Source of the DNA: Luteolibacter algae
GTDB taxonomy: Bacteria > Verrucomicrobiota > Verrucomicrobiia > Verrucomicrobiales > Akkermansiaceae
Reading direction: 5' to 3'
DNA: 64,000 bases
Assembly: GCF_042683045.1 (NCBI RefSeq)
Contig: NZ_JBHUIT010000005.1
Coordinates: 1-64,000 of the forward strand
The translations under genes were made by a program, and so were the position numbers. The notes under the pieces are model-generated. The model did not search any database and had not been told where the DNA came from. It saw only the letters and a list, made by a program, of their open reading frames with translations. Each line of letters starts with the position of its first letter. Positions within the stretch are counted from its first letter, which is position 1. Positions 15,821-24,442 of this stretch are shown piece after piece.

Positions 15821-18007
15821 TCAATCGGTTTTTTTCCGCTTCGACCGTTTTTTCGCATAGCTCACTTTTTTTTGCGGTGGCATGACCGGAGTGTCGTTTT
15901 TCAAAGTGGCAATCTGATCACGAAGGTGCGCTGCCCGCTCGAATTCCAGTTTCGAAGACGCATCCCGCATCTCCTGTTCCAGCTCTGCAATCACACGGAG
16001 TTTGTCATAGCTTTCCTCATTTTCCGCGACCAGGGACGCATTGAGTTTTTCCGCATGCTGCCTGCCTTTCTCGTGGGTATGCAGACTTTGCTGAACAGCC
16101 CGCACCACTGATTGCGGAGTGATTCCATGCTCTTCGTTGTGCGCGATCTGGCGGGCGCGGCGATATTCCGTGACGTTGATCAACGTTTGGATGGAATCCG
16201 TGACCACATCGGCGAAAAGCACGCATTCGCCGTTTACGTGGCGGGCAGCCCGCCCTGCGGTCTGAATCAGGGAGGTTTCATTTCTCAGGAAACCTTCTTT
16301 GTCCGCATCCAGAATACAGACCAGAGAAACTTCAGGTAGATCCAGCCCCTCCCGCAGCAAATTGATCCCGATGAGGATATCAAAATTCGCCGCCCGGAGC
16401 TGGCGCAGGATTTCCACCCGCTCAATCGCATCGATATCCGAATGAAGATACCGGCACTTGAGCCCTGTGGATCCCAGATACTCGGCCAAATCCTCGGCGG
16501 TTTTTTTGGTGAGTGTCGTCACCAGGACCCTCTGGTTTTTTTCCACCCTCTGGCGGCAGAGTTCTATCGTTTCGTCAATCTGGCCTTTTAGCGGGCGCAA
16601 TGTGAGAATCGGATCGAGCAAGCCCGTAGGGCGGATGATTTGCTCTACAATCAGTGGAGTCCCCCGTTTTGACGGATCGAAATCAGCGATCGGTTCCTCA
16701 TTCCCGGATGCCTTGACCCGCATCTTCTTGAGATCAAAATTCGTAAAACCTTCATCACCGGGCCGACCTTTCACTGCAATGAATTTCTTATTTTCCGGCC
16801 GGGAATTCGCGACTTCGAACGGGCCGGGAGTGGCCGTCACATAGACTCGCTGATCTGTCATCTGCATAAATTCGTCAAACCGCAGCGGCCTGTTATCCAT
16901 CGCGGAAGGCAGGCGGAAGCCGTGCTCCACGAGAGTCGTCTTACGGCTCTTGTCACCTTCAAACATTCCACCGATCTGAGGGATAGAGGCATGGGATTCA
17001 TCGATCATCAGAAGAAAATCCCGCGGGAAGAAGTCCAGCAGGGTATGCGGTCGGGAACCCGGGGCCCTTCCCGTCAGGTGCCGGGAGTAGTTCTCGATTC
17101 CCTGGCAGAATCCCATCTCGCTCATCATTTCCAAGTCGTATTCCGTGCGCATCCGCAGCCGCTGCGCCTCGATCAGCTTGCCCTCCTTTTCCAGCTCGGG
17201 AATCCGCTGATCCAGCTCTTCACGGATCTTTTTTATCGCCACTTTCATTTTATCCCCGGCAGTGACGAACTGCTTGGCCGGATAGAGCGTATGGGCCTCG
17301 AGGACTTCGATGATTTTCCCGCTGACCGTGTGGATCGAAGAAATTCTCTCCACCTCGTCGCCGAAGAACTCGATACGGATTGCCGTTTCATCAAGATATG
17401 CCGGATGGACCTCCACCACATCTCCACGCACCCGGTATTTTCCCCGGCCAAAAGCGATATCGTTTCTTTCGAAAAGCAAGCTGACGAGAGCATTGAGCAG
17501 ATCCTCGCGGGAAATCCTCTGCCCGGTCCACACAGGGAACATCATATCCTTATAGTCCTCCGGTGATCCCAAACCGTAAATACACGAGACCGAGGCGATG
17601 ACAATGGTATCACGACGCGTCAACAGCGATCCCATAGTGGAGAGCCGGAGTCGCTCGATTTCCTCGTTCACCGAGGAATCTTTCTCAATATAGGTATCGG
17701 AGCGCGGGATATACGCCTCCGGCTGATAGTAATCGAAGTAAGATACGAAATACTCGACCGCATTATGCGGGAAGAAGTTTTTGAATTCCGAGTAAAGCTG
17801 AGCCGCCAACGTCTTGTTATGACTCATGATCAGGGTTGGCCTGCCTTGGCGGGCGATCAGATTTGCCATCGTAAAGGTTTTCCCTGAACCGGTGACTCCC
17901 AGAAGGGTCTGATGCTTATTGCCCGCATCAAGGGATTTTACCAATTTTTCGATCGCTTGGTGTTGATCGCCCTGGGGTGAATAATCGCTGGAAAGACGGA
18001 ATGGCAT
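15821..18007 (-). CDS. uvrB: UvrABC excinuclease subunit B
   Basis: DNA helicase-like subunit of nucleotide excision repair. I start at the ATG at 18007 (MPFRLSSDYSPQGDQHQAI), giving 728 residues. The open frame runs 56 codons further upstream but that part does not resemble UvrB. Walker A is LGVTGSGKTF. The beta-hairpin region DYYQPEAYIPRSDTYIEKD is present, as is the helicase motif GINLLREGLDLPEVS. A UvrC-binding UVR motif sits near the C-terminus (QEMRDASSKLEFERAAHLRD). The tail is lysine-rich. It is monocistronic and divergent from the C39-like lipoprotein gene. Confidence 0.97.
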   Translation of the reverse strand: MPFRLSSDYSPQGDQHQAIEKLVKSLDAGNKHQTLLGVTGSGKTFTMANLIARQGRPTLIMSHNKTLAAQLYSEFKNFFPHNAVEYFVSYFDYYQPEAYIPRSDTYIEKDSSVNEEIERLRLSTMGSLLTRRDTIVIASVSCIYGLGSPEDYKDMMFPVWTGQRISREDLLNALVSLLFERNDIAFGRGKYRVRGDVVEVHPAYLDETAIRIEFFGDEVERISSIHTVSGKIIEVLEAHTLYPAKQFVTAGDKMKVAIKKIREELDQRIPELEKEGKLIEAQRLRMRTEYDLEMMSEMGFCQGIENYSRHLTGRAPGSRPHTLLDFFPRDFLLMIDESHASIPQIGGMFEGDKSRKTTLVEHGFRLPSAMDNRPLRFDEFMQMTDQRVYVTATPGPFEVANSRPENKKFIAVKGRPGDEGFTNFDLKKMRVKASGNEEPIADFDPSKRGTPLIVEQIIRPTGLLDPILTLRPLKGQIDETIELCRQRVEKNQRVLVTTLTKKTAEDLAEYLGSTGLKCRYLHSDIDAIERVEILRQLRAANFDILIGINLLREGLDLPEVSLVCILDADKEGFLRNETSLIQTAGRAARHVNGECVLFADVVTDSIQTLINVTEYRRARQIAHNEEHGITPQSVVRAVQQSLHTHEKGRQHAEKLNASLVAENEESYDKLRVIAELEQEMRDASSKLEFERAAHLRDQIATLKNDTPVMPPQKKVSYAKKRSKRKKTD

Positions 18008-18166
18008 GCCGCCGTCAAGATGGAGCAGGATCAGAAAACATCCAGCCGAGATTCCCCCCCGCAAAAAAACAGCCCGGAAACTCTCCGACAATTCGCCTCG
18101 CAATGCGTCCTTGAACCTGAATGGCCCCATGCGACTCTCAACCGGCAAGACCGCCAAAGGTGACCC

Positions 18167-18961
18167 ATGATACATTCAGCCAGAAAATTGCTCCTATTCC
18201 CTAGCCTATGTGCATTCTTCTGCGCTTGCGCACCCACCTCCCCTTTCCGCGAGGCCGAGAATCTAGATGCGAAACCTTTCAATCAACTGGTCCTCGCAGG
18301 GAATGCCTGCGGGCCCGCCGCTCTTCTTAACTCTTACCGCTTCGGAAAGCCTGCCTGGAGAAAACTCTCCGAAGATCCGGCCGGATTAAGCGATCGCGAA
18401 CGTATCCGGGCAATCACCCGCGGGCCGGCCATGCGTGAGTCATCCTCTTTGCCCGGTCGGGCCAGGTGGTCCAGAAATGGTGTGAATCTCCCGGACTTGT
18501 GCGATATCGCAAACGAGATCGGCAGGCCCCATCTCTTGCCGCAACTGTCCAATGAAACACTTTTTCTGAAATCCGGAGAAAGCCAGCGATCGTTCCTAAA
18601 GAGAGTTCACTCAAGGTTTGCAACTTCGCTGAAAGAAGGCTTCCCGCCGATTCTCAGCATCCGTCGATTGGTGAAGAGAAACGGCGAGTGGCACGCTATC
18701 CAAGGGCACTTTGTCACGATCACCTCGGTGCCTAGCAGTTTGGGCTCCGGAGTGAACAGCTTTGCGGTAAGATACGTCGATCCTTGGGGAGGTAGCTTCA
18801 ACGAAGGGGAGATCAGGATTTCCGCACGAGCGTTTCTCGGGAGCGATCCGATGAAGAATCCCAACCTTGAGGCCATTTTCCCGCAACCTGAGATCGGGCA
18901 CCGCTTTGTAAAGAGCCACGAAGAGACATATATGGCCGTATCCGCATTTCTCGGAAGATAA
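18167..18961 (+). CDS. C39-like (papain-fold) exported lipoprotein of unknown role
   Basis: A 264-residue protein with an N-terminal signal (cysteine at 21, CACAPTS; the lipobox is not ideal). GNACGPAALLN puts a cysteine at 48 in the context used by C39-type peptidases, followed by H181 in QGHFVTI and D205 in YVDPWGG. That gives a plausible Cys-His-Asp triad in the right order for bacteriocin-processing-like C39 peptidases. No ABC transporter is near, so it is not a classic bacteriocin exporter. It faces uvrB across a 159-bp divergent region. The substrate is unknown. Confidence 0.7.
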   Translation: MIHSARKLLLFPSLCAFFCACAPTSPFREAENLDAKPFNQLVLAGNACGPAALLNSYRFGKPAWRKLSEDPAGLSDRERIRAITRGPAMRESSSLPGRARWSRNGVNLPDLCDIANEIGRPHLLPQLSNETLFLKSGESQRSFLKRVHSRFATSLKEGFPPILSIRRLVKRNGEWHAIQGHFVTITSVPSSLGSGVNSFAVRYVDPWGGSFNEGEIRISARAFLGSDPMKNPNLEAIFPQPEIGHRFVKSHEETYMAVSAFLGR

Positions 18962-19051
18962 GGCACGCCGATTATCACATCATGTTTCTTGCATAACAGT
19001 TTTCCAATCTCTACCAACTTCCGTGCCCATCTGAATGGCGGGCTGTTTATT

Positions 19052-19954
19052 ATGAAAATCACATCCCGCATTCTATCACGGTCTTTAGGTTTATTGCTAG
19101 CTCTCACACCTCTAGCAAACGCACAGAACGATGACCAATCCGCTCTCCCGGAAGCGGAAATGACTGCAGAGGATGCGGCAGCGATGAAGGCCCACTATGA
19201 CTTCATCGACAGCCTTTCGTGGGTCCGATCCGGCACGGCGCAAATCGGTGACCGGGCAACTATTGTCATTCCCGAAGGCTATCGTTTCACCGGCGCTGAA
19301 GGCAGCACGAAGCTAATGGATTACTACGGCAACCTTACCAATGGATCAGAACTCGGCTACATTTCGCCGGAGAATATGGATTGGTTTGCCGTATTCGAGT
19401 TTGATGATGTCGGCTATGTCAAAGAGGACGAGAAGGATAAGCTTGATGCCGATGAAATTCTAAATCAATTGCAGGAAGGGCAGAAAGTGGCCAATGAGCA
19501 GCTTCGCGAGATGGGTAGACCCACACTAAATGTTCTCGGCTGGCACACCCCGCCGTTTTATAACAACGATACCAAGAATCTTGAGTGGGCCATCCGTCTT
19601 TCCTCCGAGGATGGCAGTGAGATTATCAACTATAAAACCAAGCTTCTCGGCCGCCGGGGCGTAATGGACGTGGTGCTGGTATGTGATGAAGAACAACTGG
19701 GATCCGTCGTTCCGGAATACCAGAATCTACTCGAGGGATTCAGCTACAATCAGGAAGAATCCTACGCCGCTTATACCGAAGGTGACAAAGTCGCGGAATA
19801 CGGACTCATCGGTCTGATCGCAGGTGGCGGCCTGCTGGTTGCAGCGAAATCCGGCCTCCTCGCAAAACTGTGGAAGCCCATCGCCATCGGCGCCATTGCG
19901 GTTGGCAGCTTTCTCAAGCGCATCCTGAAGGGAAAAAACCACGACGCCATTTAA
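19052..19954 (+). CDS. DUF2167-family membrane-anchored protein
   Basis: About 300 residues from the ATG at 19052. A signal peptide spans ~1-24 (ending ANAQ). An exported domain follows with the DUF2167 hallmarks ATIVIPEGYRFTG, EDEKDKLDADEIL, NVLGWHTPPFYN and GRRGVMDVVLV. A membrane helix near the C-terminus (LIGLIAGGGLLVAAKSGLLA) precedes a basic cytoplasmic tail. The function of the family is unknown. The longer frame from 18989 lacks a signal-like start. It is followed 11 bp later by a membrane protein with a zinc ribbon, so the two probably form an operon. Confidence 0.85.
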   Translation: MKITSRILSRSLGLLLALTPLANAQNDDQSALPEAEMTAEDAAAMKAHYDFIDSLSWVRSGTAQIGDRATIVIPEGYRFTGAEGSTKLMDYYGNLTNGSELGYISPENMDWFAVFEFDDVGYVKEDEKDKLDADEILNQLQEGQKVANEQLREMGRPTLNVLGWHTPPFYNNDTKNLEWAIRLSSEDGSEIINYKTKLLGRRGVMDVVLVCDEEQLGSVVPEYQNLLEGFSYNQEESYAAYTEGDKVAEYGLIGLIAGGGLLVAAKSGLLAKLWKPIAIGAIAVGSFLKRILKGKNHDAI

Positions 19955-19965
19955 TCGTCCCCCGC

Positions 19966-21048
19966 ATGCCAGCCTTTTTCGAGTTTCTGCTAGTCGCTCT
20001 GGCTCTGTACATTTGGGAATCGACACTTTGGCTGCCCAAACAGGGTGTGGCTTTGAGGCGCAGCTGGCTTGGGAAAAAATGGCGCGTCATCCAGGCATCC
20101 GCTCTTCTTTCGATGCGGGATCTGGGACTTGTCCCCATGTCGCCGGTTCCTCCGGATATCGGGCTGGCGCCGTGTGCCTCATTTCCTCTCGCAGTTGCTG
20201 AGAATGGAGAAATCCATGTCTCATCTTCAGACGGTATTTTCACCCATTCCACGGCAAGAGCCTGGGAGGACATCCGATTCTCGAAACCATATCTCCATGT
20301 TGGCCAACACAGAATCAGATGCCAGTCACCTGCGGTAGCACAGCTGTTGCGCGATGGAAAATTGCAAGGCCTGACTCCTGCAGAAGCCATCCGACGGGCA
20401 TGGAAGCTCACCCTCTCGCCTTCCCGGGCCAAGTGGGAATTGCGGAAATGGTCACTCGTAAGCTCCTCGCTGCGGCTTTACCCGCCGGCGCTCACATTCG
20501 GTTTTTTCCTGGCTTTGCCCTTTGTGTATTTCACCTTCGGATCCGTTGCGACCTTCTGGTTCAGCATCTGGTTGTGGTGTCTGATGCTCGGTTGCGCTGG
20601 AAACCTGTTCTGGCTCGCGAAACGTGCTTATCCGGGCGCACGCGGCGAACTGAGGCAAGACGCACTGCTGTCGCTGCTCATTCCTTTTCACGCAATGCGG
20701 TCTCTTGAGCTGGCATCGGTTCATGCCTTTGGCACGACTCACCCGACTGCTGTTCTGATCCAGGCGAATCAGGCAAACCATCCCTGGCTAGCCCGGTTTT
20801 ATCGGGAGAAAATTTTCCCGCGTCCCACTCATCCGGGGGATGCAGTCATCGCCAGAAACATTCTACCGTTGTTGGAAAATCATCTTAGCAAATACGGGTT
20901 CGAGTCATCTTCGTTTCTTTCCGCTCCTGATCGTTCCGAGGATCGGGAAGCCTCGGCCTGGTGCCCGCGCTGCCACGGAATGTTTCTCCAAGGAAAAAAG
21001 ACCTGCGTGGATTGTGGCAATCTCCGGCTGAATCCATTCGACAAGTGA
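19966..21048 (+). CDS. membrane protein with C-terminal zinc ribbon, unknown function
   Basis: About 360 residues from the ATG at 19966, eleven bases after the DUF2167 gene. It has an N-terminal helix (FFEFLLVALALYIW), a middle hydrophobic pair (about 170-215) and a C-terminal zinc ribbon with C333, C336, C347 and C350 (CPRCHGM and CVDCG). I recognise no catalytic domain. The ribbon is cytoplasmic if the helices are counted as three. The pairing with a DUF2167 protein is the only clue to role. Its stop is 2 bp from the stop of the convergent beta-propeller gene. Confidence 0.7.
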   Translation: MPAFFEFLLVALALYIWESTLWLPKQGVALRRSWLGKKWRVIQASALLSMRDLGLVPMSPVPPDIGLAPCASFPLAVAENGEIHVSSSDGIFTHSTARAWEDIRFSKPYLHVGQHRIRCQSPAVAQLLRDGKLQGLTPAEAIRRAWKLTLSPSRAKWELRKWSLVSSSLRLYPPALTFGFFLALPFVYFTFGSVATFWFSIWLWCLMLGCAGNLFWLAKRAYPGARGELRQDALLSLLIPFHAMRSLELASVHAFGTTHPTAVLIQANQANHPWLARFYREKIFPRPTHPGDAVIARNILPLLENHLSKYGFESSSFLSAPDRSEDREASAWCPRCHGMFLQGKKTCVDCGNLRLNPFDK

Positions 21049-21050
21049 AT

Positions 21051-22550
21051 TTACTTCGGCGCCTTTATGACATTATACCAGACTTTATGCCCCTGTATCT
21101 CGCCTCCGGATTTTGAGCGTAGGGAAGTCATATCCACGAGGTGAAGATACTTCTCTTTCAATCCACCGATATCCAGGTGGAGCGTGCGCCCGTCCCTGGA
21201 AAGGTTTGCTGCTTTCACTGCAACCTTCTGTTCATCAATTTTAGCGGAACCGTAGTTCGCATGATACTTGTAGGTGTGCCTTTTGACGGAAAGCCCTGCC
21301 AGCGAGGCCGGATCAATCGCTTCACTGAAGGTCATATCAAAGCCGCTTCTTGTCGCTTTCATCGCATCCAGCGCCAGAAAAGGTTTCCCATTCCATTTGA
21401 TCCGGAGAAGCCCTTTGCTGCCAGCCCAGGACAATGCGGTTTTCCCCACGTAGAGTGCACCATCGTTGCCGAAGAGCAGACGATTATTCCCGATTCCGAG
21501 ATCAGGCCCATCAAACATCGGCACCAATCCTGTCTGAAAAACCCCATCTACCTCATCGTCAAGAACGCGCACCAACGTCGGCTGATTCATTTCGCCGATC
21601 AAGGTCTGCCTGGCCATTCCCCCGGGGAAAGCCCCTTCCGGAATTACGACAGGCCAGGTCGGAGAGTTGGCCAATTCGCCTTGCGGAAAATAACCTGCGG
21701 CAGGCTCCTGCATCGCGTCGAACTCGCTTGCATCGATATCCAGCGGATTGCGGCCATTCCAATCCTTTTTCCACACCAAGGAGGCCGGGTGCCCGTAGAA
21801 CCCACCTTCTTTGATATGGTAGAGCGGACTTGTCGGCCGCCAATCGCCCTGATTGTCGGCGATCAGCAAGCGCCCTTTTGCATCAAAGCCAATTCCATTT
21901 GGAGAACGGAAACCGCTCGCATAAGGCTGGACAGAGCCGTCCGGCGTTATTTTCAGAACCCACCCCCGCCATTTCACCCGGGAATACATCCGGCCGGCTT
22001 TATCCTTATTTTTCTTCCAATCCGCGGCGTTCATCATCTGCTCCCGGCCGAGCTCTCCGATCTCTGAAAATTCCCCGCGGATTTCCTCTCGCATGGACGC
22101 TCCGTTCGATGCCACACCGAGAACGATAAACAAATTCCCCTCTTTGTCCTTTGCGGGACCATAGGCAAACTCGTGATAATTGCCGCTCATCCCAAAGTCG
22201 TCGCAGACCGTCTCATAGCTATCGGCCTCGCCATCCCCATCGTTGTCCTTGAGGCGGGTAAGCTCGGAGCGCTGCATCACGAGCATGCTGTCTTTGCTTT
22301 CCGCCAGAAGTCCCAAAGGCTCCTGAAGACCTCCCGCAAACTGCACCCATGAGCCTGTGGACGGATCGTAGATCATCACTTCGCCTCTGTGGAAAGCAAT
22401 CGCTATACGGCCGTCGGGAAGAGCGGACATGCCCCCCACCTGGGGATCGATTCCCTCGGGCGGGGCGATATATGTGTAGTCGAAATTTTCTGTCCACGCT
22501 GCGGCGGAGAGGCTCAGGCAGATGCCGAAAAGAGAGATAAGGGATTTCAT
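21051..22550 (-). CDS. exported PQQ-dependent-dehydrogenase-like beta-propeller protein
   Basis: A 499-residue protein with a signal peptide (first ~19 residues) and a six-bladed beta-propeller of the sugar/sorbosone dehydrogenase-like type. Evidence includes GGMSALPDGRIAIAFHRGEV, LLAESKDSMLVMQRSELT, a calcium-like loop LKDNDGDGEADSYE, and ANGIGF-type blade starts such as GFRSPNGIGFDAKGRLLIAD. Related verrucomicrobial/planctomycete proteins accompany c-type cytochromes. Its start overlaps the stop of the cytochrome gene by four bases (ATGA), so it is the second gene of a translationally coupled pair. The electron donor substrate is unknown. Confidence 0.85.
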   Translation of the reverse strand: MKSLISLFGICLSLSAAAWTENFDYTYIAPPEGIDPQVGGMSALPDGRIAIAFHRGEVMIYDPSTGSWVQFAGGLQEPLGLLAESKDSMLVMQRSELTRLKDNDGDGEADSYETVCDDFGMSGNYHEFAYGPAKDKEGNLFIVLGVASNGASMREEIRGEFSEIGELGREQMMNAADWKKNKDKAGRMYSRVKWRGWVLKITPDGSVQPYASGFRSPNGIGFDAKGRLLIADNQGDWRPTSPLYHIKEGGFYGHPASLVWKKDWNGRNPLDIDASEFDAMQEPAAGYFPQGELANSPTWPVVIPEGAFPGGMARQTLIGEMNQPTLVRVLDDEVDGVFQTGLVPMFDGPDLGIGNNRLLFGNDGALYVGKTALSWAGSKGLLRIKWNGKPFLALDAMKATRSGFDMTFSEAIDPASLAGLSVKRHTYKYHANYGSAKIDEQKVAVKAANLSRDGRTLHLDIGGLKEKYLHLVDMTSLRSKSGGEIQGHKVWYNVIKAPK

Positions 22551-23440
22551 TTGAACGAAAAAGTAAGGGTGAATTCAGCTGCCTCAGTAGCGGTCAGGGT
22601 AAGATTCGAGCCATCCCAGCTCCCCTTGTTACTGCTGTAACTGGTTTTGGCTGTCTCCGGAAAGTGAAGAGTCACGGGCTTTGCCGGAGCCGGGTGAATC
22701 GTGAAGCTACGCTGGAATCCTTCACCCTCACTGACGGGCGAAAAGCTTTCCGTGATTTCAGTGGTGCCTATCGAATACCGAAAGACCGGCAGTCCATCCT
22801 TGACCTGATAACCTGAGAATTTCACTTCCCCCTCCAGCGGGAGCGGAGATTCGTTCTCCGTATATCGGATATCGCCATTGATACGCGTCATCCCGCTTCC
22901 GTTACCACTCCAGTATGGGAAACCATTGATAAAACCTCCACTCCAAGCATAGCGAAGGCGGCATGTTCCCGCATCCCAGCAGAGAGAATTCTTCTCATCC
23001 AGTGCGACTGCGATCGCCGCCGGACCAGCGTCGGGCATGAACAGGCGTTGCACCATCGGCCGCTTGGCCTGGGTCGGCGAGGCTGCGTAGGGGTCGCCTT
23101 TAAATTGTTTCTTACGCCGCACGCCCTTGGAGACGTTCATCACGTGCTCATAAATCTTATGTAAGTTCGCTTCTCCCAGATGGACCATGGAGGGCATTTC
23201 TATTCCGTTGGGGCGTTTCTGATACGGAGCCACAGCCCATTTCACAAACTCATCCGCCCGCCCCGCATACAATGTCCTGATCTCCACAAGGGAAGGACCT
23301 ACCAAAGTCTCATCCAGCAAGTGACACGCGGAACAATTCAGCGTAAACAATTCCTCGCCCGTGGGTTCCGCAGCGGACAAAACTCCTTGGAAAATCCACG
23401 GCAAAGCACCCAAGGCTAGAAAATATCGTATAGGTTTCAT
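22547..23440 (-). CDS. exported c-type cytochrome with C-terminal beta domain
   Basis: About 297 residues from the ATG at 23440 (MKPIRYFLALGAL); the frame is open 30 codons further but without signal character. A signal peptide (1-24) precedes one haem site CSACH at 36-40, with a methionine-bearing MPSM downstream as likely axial ligand. The C-terminal half is a beta-rich region resembling carbohydrate- or propeller-associated domains, which I do not recognise further. The gene is coupled to the downstream beta-propeller gene by an ATGA overlap. The pair probably oxidises a sugar or alcohol in the periplasm and passes electrons to the respiratory chain. Confidence 0.85.
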   Translation of the reverse strand: MKPIRYFLALGALPWIFQGVLSAAEPTGEELFTLNCSACHLLDETLVGPSLVEIRTLYAGRADEFVKWAVAPYQKRPNGIEMPSMVHLGEANLHKIYEHVMNVSKGVRRKKQFKGDPYAASPTQAKRPMVQRLFMPDAGPAAIAVALDEKNSLCWDAGTCRLRYAWSGGFINGFPYWSGNGSGMTRINGDIRYTENESPLPLEGEVKFSGYQVKDGLPVFRYSIGTTEITESFSPVSEGEGFQRSFTIHPAPAKPVTLHFPETAKTSYSSNKGSWDGSNLTLTATEAAEFTLTFSFK

Positions 23441-23575
23441 AAAAAATCTGCAGCTCGTTCCGGGAAACGATAAAAGGCGGGCCCGCATGAGAGCGATTCC
23501 ATCGCACCCGTGAATGCCGTTGAATAGCAATAACGGAGCTTACCTGCAAATTCTTACACCGCTTTCCAACCGCTC

Positions 23576-24442
23576 ATGACACGCGCTCCCCATCCCCGTC
23601 ATTCTCTTATTCCCCTGTGGTTGTGGCCGAATTTACTCGGGCTGGATTCCCCGCTTGTCGCCGTCGCATGGCAGTGGTTGTTTGCCAAAAGCTTTGGAAT
23701 TACTCTTCCCGATGTTTTCCATCTGATACTGGGATTGAGCGCTTGGTGTATTTATCTGGCCGATCGCTTGTACGACTCTTGGCGCACCCACGATGTGTCA
23801 CACGCCACCGATCGGCTTCGTTTTACCAAGCAATTCTTCATTCCGCTAACCGCCGTCATGATCATCGCGGGTTGTATCAATGCATGGTTGATCCTTGTAT
23901 ATGTGCCTCGGGATTTCATTTTGACCGGTCTCACCACGGCCTTTTTGGTGGGGGTCTATTATACGATCCGTTTGGGAAGAAATCTGGGTTTTGCCTCGAT
24001 TGTGCCCCGTGAAATCATCTGCGGTATGCTCTTTGCACTGGGCTGTGTAATCGCACCTTTTTATTTTGCGACCTCAACGATGAACGATCTCCCCCACTTC
24101 GACTTGGCTGCGGTATTCTTCGGTGTTCTTTGTTCGATGAGCTGCATCCTCATCTCACTCTGGGAGCGGGACGCCGATATTGCTACCAACGATCGTTCGA
24201 TCGCTACTTCTGCTTCCCGGATCGTGCCGCACATCGCGGCATCAATCACTTTTCTCAGCGCTGCGTGCGCGGTTCTAGCTATATTCACCTCGTGGGAAAT
24301 ATTTCTCAGCCTTGCTCTAAGCGCGTTTGCACTTCGGATGCTGCTACACATGGAAAAACAGCTGTCACTGGTTAGCCTCAGAGTGCTGGCAGATGGCGTG
24401 TTGCTTACGCCGGCTCTATTTCTGCATCACTTCGGGTTTTAG
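23576..24442 (+). CDS. UbiA-like polytopic membrane protein
   Basis: A 288-residue protein with eight or nine predicted membrane helices. LADRLYDSWRT (D63, D67) resembles the first aspartate-rich prenyl-diphosphate motif of UbiA-type prenyltransferases. The second motif is weaker (LWERDADI), so enzymatic activity is uncertain. No quinone or chlorophyll genes are adjacent. It is divergent from the cytochrome gene and overlaps the stop of the convergent 466-residue gene by four bases. Confidence 0.6.
   Translation: MTRAPHPRHSLIPLWLWPNLLGLDSPLVAVAWQWLFAKSFGITLPDVFHLILGLSAWCIYLADRLYDSWRTHDVSHATDRLRFTKQFFIPLTAVMIIAGCINAWLILVYVPRDFILTGLTTAFLVGVYYTIRLGRNLGFASIVPREIICGMLFALGCVIAPFYFATSTMNDLPHFDLAAVFFGVLCSMSCILISLWERDADIATNDRSIATSASRIVPHIAASITFLSAACAVLAIFTSWEIFLSLALSAFALRMLLHMEKQLSLVSLRVLADGVLLTPALFLHHFGF

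Noticed and set aside
16922..17566. 214-residue plus-strand ORF inside uvrB
   Set aside because: Antisense to conserved UvrB sequence; shadow of biased codons.
21141..22067. 308-residue plus-strand ORF
   Set aside because: Entirely antisense to the exported beta-propeller gene, with no recognisable domain.
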